Assembly: GCA_025453555.1 (NCBI GenBank)
Contig: JALOQC010000064.1
Location: forward strand, 1-38,744
Direction: 5' to 3'
DNA length: 38,744 nucleotides
Source of the DNA: Myxococcota bacterium
Lineage (GTDB): Bacteria > Myxococcota_A > Polyangia > Polyangiales > Houyiibacteriaceae
Shown here piece by piece: positions 32,524 through 38,744 of the stretch. The first letter of the stretch is position 1. Each line of letters starts with the position of its first letter. The translations under genes were made by a program, and so were the position numbers. The notes under the pieces were generated by a model, which saw nothing but the letters and a program-made list of their open reading frames with translations, did not search any database and was not told the DNA's origin.

Positions 32524-33375
32524 ATGTTCGACGATCGTTGGCGGAGCCTCACCGACGCGACAAGGCATCGTCGTCGTGTGTTGATCCGCGCCGTTCCCTG
32601 GCTCGTGCTCTCGTTGGTTGGCGCTTCGTTCGGCATCATCGCGAGCCGAGCAGATGCGGAGGCGATGCGTCGCCCCGCGACCTGTCTGACGCGCGGCTGC
32701 TACTGCGAGGCCGTGGCTGCTTCCGGAGTTCGCCAGCCGATCGATGCGTACTCGAGCATCGCACCCGCATTCGCGGGCACCTTCGTTCTCGCGCGAAGCG
32801 TGCGTCGGCGAACGCGTCCGGGGAGCTCTCGCGGGCATGCTCCCGGGGTCGCCTTGGGACTGGCGGCCTGCTCCATCGCGGTCTTCAGCTTTCACTACCA
32901 CGCGACCCTCACCTGGATTGGTGAGTACCTCGACGGGGTGAGCCTCTACTTGCTGGCAGGGTTTCCGATCGCGTGGTCGCTCACCGGAGGCCGACGAGGG
33001 CGCTGGTTCCCTGCGATCTACCTCGCCGTCGCAGCGTTTCCGGCGGCGCTCGCGGCGGTCGTTCCCGAATCCAGAAAGCTCGCGTTCCTTGCCGTGTCGA
33101 CGCTGGCGATCCTCACGGAGCTCGTCCGTCGACGCGGCGCCGAGGAGCGACTCGACGGGCGGTGGTTGGCACTCTCGGTCGGCTCGTTCGGGCTCGCGCT
33201 CGTGGCGTGGTCACTCGATTGGACGAGAGCCGTCTGCGACCCATACGGCCCTTGGCAGCTCCATGCCGTTTGGCACGCGTTGAGCGCACCTACGATCATC
33301 GGAATGTTCATGTACTACGAGCAGGAGAGAGGCGCAGTGACCGACGACGCTGCATGCGTGGCTCATGCGCATTGA
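32524..33375 (+). CDS. ceramidase/CREST-superfamily integral membrane protein
   Basis: 283 aa from ATG 32524 with AGAGG upstream. Seven or so membrane helices. Signature elements of the alkaline-ceramidase-like CREST family: GCYCEAVAASGVRQPIDAYS (Cys/Glu and the Q-P-x-D/N-x-x-S segment), SFHYHATLTWIGEYLDGVSL (the S-x-x-x-H and D), and QLHAVWHALSAP (H-x-x-x-H). In the family these residues bind Zn and cleave amide bonds of ceramides or related lipids; lipid amidase activity here is inferred. Its last 11 nt overlap the start of the next kinase. A shortened copy sits before the other kinase at 28208-28489. Confidence 0.78.
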   Translation: MFDDRWRSLTDATRHRRRVLIRAVPWLVLSLVGASFGIIASRADAEAMRRPATCLTRGCYCEAVAASGVRQPIDAYSSIAPAFAGTFVLARSVRRRTRPGSSRGHAPGVALGLAACSIAVFSFHYHATLTWIGEYLDGVSLYLLAGFPIAWSLTGGRRGRWFPAIYLAVAAFPAALAAVVPESRKLAFLAVSTLAILTELVRRRGAEERLDGRWLALSVGSFGLALVAWSLDWTRAVCDPYGPWQLHAVWHALSAPTIIGMFMYYEQERGAVTDDAACVAHAH

Positions 33376-34951
33376 CGACGCATCGTACGCACCCCACGGA
33401 CCGGACGTTCAAACCGGTTTCGACCGAGCGTTCACTTCGCATCTCGGCCCTTACCGGATCGTCGGCGAGCTCGCCAAAGGCGGGATGACGCAGATCCTCC
33501 TCGCGACGCTCGAGGGCCCGCATCGGCTTCGGAGATGGGTGGCCATCAAGCGGATCCTTCCCCACCTGGCCGGCGACCCGGAAGTCGTTCGTATGTTCCT
33601 CGACGAGGCCCGCATCCTCGGAGCCCTGCACCACCCCAACGTGGTGCAGGTGCGTGAGCTCGTGGACGGCGGGTCCCTCTTTTTGGTCATGGAGTACCTC
33701 GAGGGCGAGCCGGTCGCGCGGTACCTTCGGCGGTGTGATCGGGACGGAGAGCTTCTGCCGCTGGCGTTGGGGATGCACGTCGTGGCCGAGGCTGCAATCG
33801 GCCTGCACGCCGCACACGAGCTCGAGGGTACCGACGGGGCTCCGCTGGAGGTGGTACACCGCGAGGTCACGCCAGAGAATCTCTTCGTGACGTACGACGG
33901 CAAAGTCAAAGTCATCGACTTCGGCATCGCCAAGAGTCGAGAAAGAGACACGATCACAGAAGTCGGACTACTGAAGGGCAAACTTCCTTACATGGCCCCC
34001 GAGCAGTTCCTCGACGACGTGATCGATCGTCGCGTCGATGTGTTCGCGCTCGGGGTCTGCTTGTACGAGATGACGACAGGGCGCCGCTTGTTTCAACGGG
34101 CCAGCCTTGACCTCACGATGCGGGCGGTGGTCGCGGGTCGGGTACCGCCGCCGAGCGGGGTCGTCGTCGGCTACCCCGTCGAGCTCGAGCGGATCTGCCT
34201 GCGTGCGCTGGCCCACGATCCTTCGGACCGCTACCCCACGGCCGCAGCGCTCGCGGCGGACCTGGTATCGGCTCGACAGCGGCTCTTTCCCGAGACCGTC
34301 CCGCGAGAGGCGCTGGAACGTCACCTACATGCCTTGTTCGAGGACCGAATCCGAGAGAAAGCCGCTCGCCGGCGTGCTGCATTGGAGCGGGTAGCAGACC
34401 ATGCGACCTTCGAGATCGACTTCGGCGCAGCGGATGCCGGGCTCTCGGAGCATCACGTGAGCCCCCGTCTACGGCCCACGAACATTCGTCCGCCACGGGA
34501 GCCCGTCTTGGCGGCGACGGACGTGAGGCCACTGTCCCGAGTCCCCACCCTCGCGACCGTGGCTGTGCTCGCGGGCTTGGCTTGCGGGCTCGTGGCGGAG
34601 GTGGGGATGCCCCCGTTCTCGCACGCTCGAGGTGGCCGAGGCGCGCAGCCTGACATGGTGTCCGAGATGTCGTTCGCCAACCCACGCAACGAGCGATCGA
34701 GCGCGGTGTCACCGACTCGGACCTCTCCGACGGAGAGCGCCCTCGAGCTCTCGGTCACCGCTCCGTCTTGCGCCGAGGTGCTCGTCGTCGTCGACGATGA
34801 GACGTGGGGCCACGCGCCGGTGGCAAGGCCCGTCCCTTCCACCCCCATACCCCATGTCGTCACGCTTCGGGGTGTCGGCCTCGAAGAGAGCATCACCTTC
34901 GACCGAGACCACGCTCTGGTGGTGGTGCACCCGTGCGCGTCGGAGCCATGA
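33365..34951 (+). CDS. transmembrane Ser/Thr kinase-like protein with HRE instead of HRD
   Basis: 528 aa. The kinase fold is complete: GELAKGGMTQILLA, WVAIKRILPH, VIDFGIAKSR (DFG kept), LPYMAPEQFLDD. But the catalytic loop reads VVHREVTPENLFV: the proton-accepting Asp is Glu at residue 167 (codon GAG). This substitution usually reduces or abolishes phosphotransfer, so it may be a pseudokinase or a weak kinase. One membrane helix (LATVAVLAGLACGLVAEVGM) lies at about residue 400, followed by an outer Ser/Pro/Thr-rich tail with a beta-like end (CAEVLVVVDDETWGHAPVAR). The start overlaps the CREST gene, so a CREST protein and a kinase-like receptor are made together. Confidence 0.9.
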   Translation: MRIDDASYAPHGPDVQTGFDRAFTSHLGPYRIVGELAKGGMTQILLATLEGPHRLRRWVAIKRILPHLAGDPEVVRMFLDEARILGALHHPNVVQVRELVDGGSLFLVMEYLEGEPVARYLRRCDRDGELLPLALGMHVVAEAAIGLHAAHELEGTDGAPLEVVHREVTPENLFVTYDGKVKVIDFGIAKSRERDTITEVGLLKGKLPYMAPEQFLDDVIDRRVDVFALGVCLYEMTTGRRLFQRASLDLTMRAVVAGRVPPPSGVVVGYPVELERICLRALAHDPSDRYPTAAALAADLVSARQRLFPETVPREALERHLHALFEDRIREKAARRRAALERVADHATFEIDFGAADAGLSEHHVSPRLRPTNIRPPREPVLAATDVRPLSRVPTLATVAVLAGLACGLVAEVGMPPFSHARGGRGAQPDMVSEMSFANPRNERSSAVSPTRTSPTESALELSVTAPSCAEVLVVVDDETWGHAPVARPVPSTPIPHVVTLRGVGLEESITFDRDHALVVVHPCASEP

Positions 34952-35007
34952 CCGCTGCGGTCACGGCGCGAGCGCGCGCCGATGGTGCCGAGACTCCGCG
35001 TAGTGGC

Positions 35008-35511
35008 TCAGGGTTCCGCCGCACGAATCAGGAGCTCGACCGCCTCGACCAGTTGAGCTCGCCCGACGCCGCTTCCGAAGCCGAGGCTCCATTGCGCCGC
35101 TTCTGCGACACTGCCGAAGAAGCTCATCGGCAGATCGCCCACATCGCGACGTATGAAGTACATCGCCCTCAACGTGGTGCGCGCCAGCGTGGTCATCACA
35201 CCGTCCCCGATCAGCACGTAGGCGAGACTACGAATGTTGTCGCGCCTGGCCTCGAACTCCCGCTTGGCTTCGCGTCGTGCCACCGCGTCTGGCAACGTGG
35301 CTCCGTTGCGCGTGTCGACGACCACGATCAGTCGACCCATTGGGTATCTGACGAGGCATCGCGCGACGAGAGGCTTGCGCTGGAGCAAGTCATCCAGAGT
35401 GAGCGTCACCGCGCAATACGTGAGGAAGAAGTCTTCGTACGTACCGAAGGCGACCCCGGGGCGAGGGACGAGCACCGCATCGAGCGCGACGTTCGTGCGA
35501 GCGTCGGTCAT
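35008..35511 (-). CDS. STAS/SpoIIAA-like protein
   Basis: About 167 aa from ATG 35511; a GTG at 35553 is in frame but adds residues without conserved features. The product: LTLDDLLQRKPLVARCLV, GRLIVVVDTRNGATLP, REFEARRDNIRSLAYVLIG-like helix-strand, TLARTTLRAMYFIRR, FFGSVAEAAQWSL. Order and length agree with the small protein at 11611 (VVD strand, EW or EF helix, IV.TN/IGD strand, last helix before the C-terminus). No signal peptide. Role unknown; in this group such proteins are often stand-alone. It is convergent with the kinase-like gene. Confidence 0.65.
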   Translation of the reverse strand: MTDARTNVALDAVLVPRPGVAFGTYEDFFLTYCAVTLTLDDLLQRKPLVARCLVRYPMGRLIVVVDTRNGATLPDAVARREAKREFEARRDNIRSLAYVLIGDGVMTTLARTTLRAMYFIRRDVGDLPMSFFGSVAEAAQWSLGFGSGVGRAQLVEAVELLIRAAEP

Positions 35512-35570
35512 CGGTCCGTCGGCGTCCCGTCGTGAGGGTCCGAACACCAGCACGTGGTCACGTCCCAGCG

Positions 35571-36005
35571 ATGATGCCTGACCCTCGAGCCGACCATGGC
35601 CGACAGGCTAGACTTTCACCCGTCGCGCAACAACTCGTCCGCGCTCCTCTCCTCGTACGACGATCTCGCGACGACGGTGACCTCGCGCTTGCGGTCGAGC
35701 CCAGCGTACGACCGGAACCGTGGCGCATTCTCGACGGAGATTGGCGTCAGAGCGCTCCTCCCGCTGGGCATCCTGATTTCGGCGCACGACGTCGAGCATG
35801 GACACTCGTCGAGTCTGCGAAGTGCATGCTCGCCATCGAACTCCGGAAAGAGGGTCGATACTTGGGTTCCCACGACCATCCGTTGAGCCGACTCAATCAC
35901 GCCGAGGCACGTCCTCGCCGATGCATCCGAGCCGCGGCCAGCAGCTTCGCAGCCTCGTGGAGACGTCGTCGTCTCAACGGCGCATCGACACCGGACGCAG
36001 TGTGA
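35571..36005 (+). CDS. possible ORF of unknown function
   Basis: A frame of about 144 codons ends in TGA overlapping the next start (TGATG). The middle reads like protein (DLALAVEPSVRPEPWRILDG, AWTLVESAKCMLAIELRKEG), but the two ends are Arg-rich, a competing frame starting at ATG 35596 has high GC3, and no family is recognised. If it is not a gene, this about 490-bp interval otherwise holds only the promoter region of the genes on either side. Confidence 0.25.
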   Translation: MMPDPRADHGRQARLSPVAQQLVRAPLLVRRSRDDGDLALAVEPSVRPEPWRILDGDWRQSAPPAGHPDFGARRRAWTLVESAKCMLAIELRKEGRYLGSHDHPLSRLNHAEARPRRCIRAAASSFAASWRRRRLNGASTPDAV

Positions 36006-37450
36006 TGCGTACGCCCACGCGTCGCACCGCTCACGTCCTGGTTCTCGCGGCATGCCTCGCCGCATGCGTCGGCGACATCGGAGAACCTGCTCCAGAGAGT
36101 CCCGGACGCCCTCCCGGCGAGCACGCCGGTTGCCAAGCTCCGATCGACGCAAGGCCTGCATTCCTTCGACGCCTGAGCCAACGCGAGATGGCGCGGACGC
36201 TTCGTGACGAGCTCGGCGTGGAGCTCGACGTCTCGACGATCGTCGGCGCCGAGCGCACGCCGGCCGGACTGTTCTCCAACGACGCGCGGACCGTGTCGAT
36301 CGTCGGCTCTCGCCAGGTCGAAGGCTTCGAAGCCCTCGCGATGTCGGCAGCGGACTCGATTTCGAGCGAAGCCCTCGGGGCGCACACGACCTGCGACACC
36401 TTTGCCACGGAGTGCACGCACTCGTTCGTCGGTCGCCTCGGGCGTCGTCTCTTCCGGCGACCCCTCGAGCGGGACGAGATCGCACGATACGCAGCGCTTT
36501 TCGAGGCCGCACGATCGGAGGGGGTCGGCTTCGACGTGGGGCGCCGCTTGGTCCTCGAGGCCATGCTTCAATCGCCGCACTTTCTCTACCGAGTCGAGCG
36601 CGAACCCACCACAGGAGCGCGCGATCTGGACGCCCACGAGCTCGCGTCGAGATTGTCGTACCTGATCTGGGGCTCCAGCCCCGACGCCGAGCTCTCTCGC
36701 GCCGCAGACGACGGTTCGCTCACGTCGGCAAGTGTCCTCGAGGCGCAGGTCGATCGTTTGATCGAGGCTCCTCGGGCTTCCGAGGTCTTTCTCGAAATGG
36801 TCACGGATTGGCTACAGCTCCGCGACGTGTGGAGCGTGTCGTTCGATCTTGAGACCTACGGGGAGGTAGACGACGCCCTCCGTGTCGCGATGGTCGAAGA
36901 GACGCACGCGCTTTTTCGAGATCTCTGGAACGAGGATCGCCCTCTGATGGAGATGCTCACTCGAACGGACGCGTGGCTCAGCCCCGAGCTCGCGCGCAAC
37001 TACGGGCTCGAGCCCACGTCGTCCGAGTCGACCCGCTACGAGCTCGACGGGGATCCCCACCGCTCGGGCATCCTGACGCGCGCTGCGGTGGTCGGTCTGC
37101 AAGGGCAAGTGAGTCGCGCGCAGAGCGAGCCGGAGCCATCGGTGGTGCATCGTGGGAAGTTCCTGCTCCAGCAGTTCTTCTGTGGCTCCATCCCGCCTCC
37201 GCCGAACGACGTCGCCAACGACCCGAGCTTCGGCCGAGGCTTCGACACCGAGCGCGAAGCGGTCGAGATTCGAAGCGCGAACGCCCGTTGCGCCGGGTGT
37301 CACGCGTCGATCGATCCCTTGGGCCTGTCGATGCTCACTTACGACAACCTCGGTCGGCATCGTGAGGTCGACGTCCACGGGCACCCGGTGAGCAGCGACG
37401 GCGTCTTCTATGACGTTCCCCGCCCGGGGTTGACACCTCTGGGTGCGTGA
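36005..37450 (+). CDS. DUF1592/DUF1588 lipoprotein, C-terminus removed by IS insertion
   Basis: 481 aa as read. Signal VLVLAACLAACVG. Order of parts: FLRRLSQREMARTLRDELGV (DUF1587-like), THSFVGRLGRRLFRRPLERD and LEAMLQSPHFLYRVE (DUF1592), GILTRAAVVGL and HRGKFLLQQFFCGSIPPPP with the cytochrome-like C-A-G-C-H in ARCAGCHASIDPLGL (DUF1588). The protein should go on with DUF1585 (about 70-100 aa more) but after GVFYDV it runs into IS sequence and stops. Proteins of this type are exported and co-occur with DUF1552 partners; their function is unknown and no DUF1552 gene is in view. Likely inactive. Confidence 0.85.
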   Translation: MRTPTRRTAHVLVLAACLAACVGDIGEPAPESPGRPPGEHAGCQAPIDARPAFLRRLSQREMARTLRDELGVELDVSTIVGAERTPAGLFSNDARTVSIVGSRQVEGFEALAMSAADSISSEALGAHTTCDTFATECTHSFVGRLGRRLFRRPLERDEIARYAALFEAARSEGVGFDVGRRLVLEAMLQSPHFLYRVEREPTTGARDLDAHELASRLSYLIWGSSPDAELSRAADDGSLTSASVLEAQVDRLIEAPRASEVFLEMVTDWLQLRDVWSVSFDLETYGEVDDALRVAMVEETHALFRDLWNEDRPLMEMLTRTDAWLSPELARNYGLEPTSSESTRYELDGDPHRSGILTRAAVVGLQGQVSRAQSEPEPSVVHRGKFLLQQFFCGSIPPPPNDVANDPSFGRGFDTEREAVEIRSANARCAGCHASIDPLGLSMLTYDNLGRHREVDVHGHPVSSDGVFYDVPRPGLTPLGA

Positions 37451-37798
37451 ATGGACTGGACTCGCAGGGTCGGGTTCGAGAGAACCGATGATCGTGAAGA
37501 AGCAGTGCTGAAGGTGCTCAGCGGCAAGGCGACCGTGGAGCAGGAGGCCGCGCGGCTGTGCGTGCATCGCGAGACGCTGCAGGCCTGGGTCGACGAAGGG
37601 CTCGCCGCGCTGGATGCAGCGTTCCATACGACGGCCGGTCCGTCGGAGGAGGAGCTCGAGCTGAAGAAGAAGAACCAGATGCTCGAGCGTCTCGTCACGA
37701 AGTACGTGATGCAGAAGGAGCTGCTGGAGAACGCGCTCGAGGCGGAGCGAGCGGAGAAGAAGCGGGGCCCTACCGTGCCCGGGAAGTCGTCGCGATGA
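37451..37798 (+). CDS. IS3-family OrfA (DNA-binding protein)
   Basis: 115 aa. Helix-turn-helix near the start (ATVEQEAARLCVHRETLQAW) and a leucine-zipper-like coil (ELKKKNQMLERLVTKYVMQK) as in OrfA of IS3 elements, which binds the terminal repeats and pairs with OrfB. The stop overlaps the OrfB start as ATGA, so OrfB is made either by coupling or by frameshifting. Intact. Confidence 0.8.
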   Translation: MDWTRRVGFERTDDREEAVLKVLSGKATVEQEAARLCVHRETLQAWVDEGLAALDAAFHTTAGPSEEELELKKKNQMLERLVTKYVMQKELLENALEAERAEKKRGPTVPGKSSR

Positions 37799-38606
37799 AG
37801 CGCGAGACTTCTCGGGGGCTCGCACCCGTCACGGTGCTGTGTGCGACGTTCGGCTTGTCGACCGCCGCGTTCTACGCCGCGAAGAAGGCAAGCGAATCGC
37901 TCGACGACGCGCGCGAAGAAAAGTCGCGTTCGCCGCGGCGCGGATTCGCGACGGTCGAGGAGATTCTCGCAGCCGTCCGCAAGGTGCTCGCGGAGTTCCC
38001 GTCGTGGGGAGTTCGCAAGGTGTGGTCGATCCTCCGTCGCGAGCACGGGCTCGTCGTGAGCCGCAAACGGGTGTGGGCGGTGATGAGCGCCCACGGCTTG
38101 GTGCTCCCGAAGGAGCGCGAGCATCACGAGGCTCCGCCGCGTGGTCACGTCGGCGTGCCCGAACCGAATCGACGCTTCGCGACCGACGGGACGTTCGTGT
38201 GGACGACCCTCGACGGGTGGGTGTCGCTGGTGCCGACGATCGACTGCGGCTGTCGCAGCATCCTCGGGATGGTCGTCTCGAAGGCGCAGGACGCAACGAC
38301 GTGGTTGCGCTCGTTGCGCGAGGCTTTGCGTGCCGCGTTCGGGTCGCCTGCGAAGGTCCCGCGTGGGCTCGAGCTCCGGACGGACCACGGCGCGCAGTTC
38401 ACGTCGGCGGAGGCGAAGAAGCTCGCCACGACGTGGAGACTCGAGCACACGTTCGCGCCGAAGGGACGCCCGACCGGAAACTCGATCGTCGAGCGCGTCA
38501 TCCGAACGCTGAAGGAGGAGCTCCTCTGGACTCGCGACTGGGCTGATGGAGCACGCCCGCGGAGTACCGCGCCTCACGGCTCGCCCCCGCGCCCGTGGCT
38601 GCCTGA
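37795..38606 (+). pseudogene. IS3-family OrfB transposase with internal deletion near the C-terminus
   Basis: From ATG 37795: an HTH_21-like N-terminus (FPSWGVRKVWSILRREHG) and an rve/DDE core with Asp131 (FATDGTFVW), Asp197 (LRTDHGAQF) and Glu233 (GNSIVERVIRTLKEE), spacing D-x35-E as in IS3. At LLWTRDWAD (codon ending 38547) the frame jumps: the next bases encode STPAEYRASRLAPAPVAA then TGA at 38604-38606, but in a different frame, so the usual segment containing the Tyr-Asn...Arg-Pro-His region is deleted. Read in the original frame it runs open to the window end. The catalytic triad is kept but the C-terminal region is lost. Confidence 0.7.
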
Positions 38607-38608
38607 CC

Positions 38609-38671
38609 GAGCCTGCCGAAGCAGGGCCCCGCACACGAGCTCCGCTCGGGGGCCCTGCGGAGCGCAGGCTC
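38609..38671. repeat. long imperfect hairpin near the IS right end
   Basis: GAGCCTGC and CAGGGCCCC on the left pair with GGGGCCCTG and GCAGGCTC on the right. A further inverted repeat ACACTTCGTCG / CGACGAAGTGT lies at 38679-38721. They follow the transposase stop and may end its transcript or guard against read-in. Confidence 0.5.
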
Positions 38672-38744
38672 AGACCGAACACTTCGTCGAACTTCAAACC
38701 CGAATCCTGCCGACGAAGTGTCTTGACAGAAGGGGAACGCTACA

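Larger units (their letters stand above)
37411..38744 (+). mobile_element. IS3-like insertion sequence (two orfs), right end at window edge
   Basis: The left border is set where DUF1592 homology ends: TGACGTTCCCC at 37411. The right border is GGGGAACGCTACA, whose complement TGTAGCGTTCCCC resembles the left end, giving TG...CA ends as in IS3-type elements. Inside are OrfA, OrfB and two inverted repeats near the right end. The window stops on the last base of the element, which suggests a contig break at a repeated IS. Borders are inferred from one copy and no target duplication can be seen. Confidence 0.6.

Noticed and set aside
37408-38697. 429-codon open frame on the minus strand opposite the IS
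   Set aside because: Composition is Arg/Ser-rich; the plus strand carries OrfA/OrfB with DDE residues.

Overview
The window looks like a chromosomal stretch of a myxobacterium of the Sandaracinus/Polyangiales type. This is an inference from very high GC with strong GC3 bias, many secreted lipoproteins with Asp/Ala/Gly- or Pro-rich linkers, three eukaryote-like Ser/Thr kinases with a C-terminal membrane anchor, a MopE-like Asp/Cys repeat protein ending in a MYXO-CTERM-like tail, a DUF1592/DUF1588 protein, and many stand-alone Imm11-like and STAS-like proteins. No 16S or marker gene is present to confirm it.

Layout. 1-1439: a decayed Rhs/YD-repeat lipoprotein gene (minus) with a frameshift and about 580 bp of foreign DNA carrying two gene fragments. 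1622-4571: a minus-strand group with a GH18 chitinase lipoprotein, a polytopic membrane protein and a P-domain ORF that follows in the same frame after one TGA. 4711-11940: housekeeping-like genes (alpha/beta hydrolase, RpoD-family sigma factor, THUMP/RlmL-type rRNA methyltransferase, PDZ membrane lipoprotein, tRNA-Ala(GGC), small STAS-like protein). 12184-15128: a receptor kinase and a decayed beta-lactamase-like lipoprotein, both starting from copies of the same 159-bp upstream module. 15315-21214: accessory zone with a Gly-rich lipoprotein, an IS66 remnant, a 154-bp inverted-repeat element, two copies of a small MITE-like element, a gene of unknown function, a Cys-repeat lipoprotein and a penicillin-binding-type transpeptidase lipoprotein. 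21348-27915: an AraC-family regulator followed by two units of [polysaccharide-lyase-like lipoprotein + Imm11-family protein]. 27963-34951: a third MITE copy, then kinase - temptin/MopE-like protein - ceramidase-family (CREST) membrane protein - degenerate kinase, with start/stop overlaps. 35008-38744: STAS-like protein, then a DUF1592/DUF1588 lipoprotein cut by an IS3-like element that ends at the window edge.

Most interesting signals. (1) Two lyase-Imm11 pairs behind an AraC regulator. A conserved motif GCGCCA-N15-GCGCCA (direct repeat, 21 bp period) occurs upstream of both lyase genes and again upstream of the kinase and of its duplicated promoter copy; 21 bp is the half-site spacing known for AraC. 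(2) A miniaturised in-frame copy of the CREST membrane protein (89 codons missing) directly coupled to a kinase start, with the full-length CREST gene coupled to a second kinase whose catalytic HRD is HRE. (3) A three-copy, about 160-bp MITE with 'GAGCGCATCTCA' ends. (4) Many genes broken in recognisable ways (Rhs, beta-lactamase, IS66, IS3, DUF1592), marking this as a rearranging accessory region.
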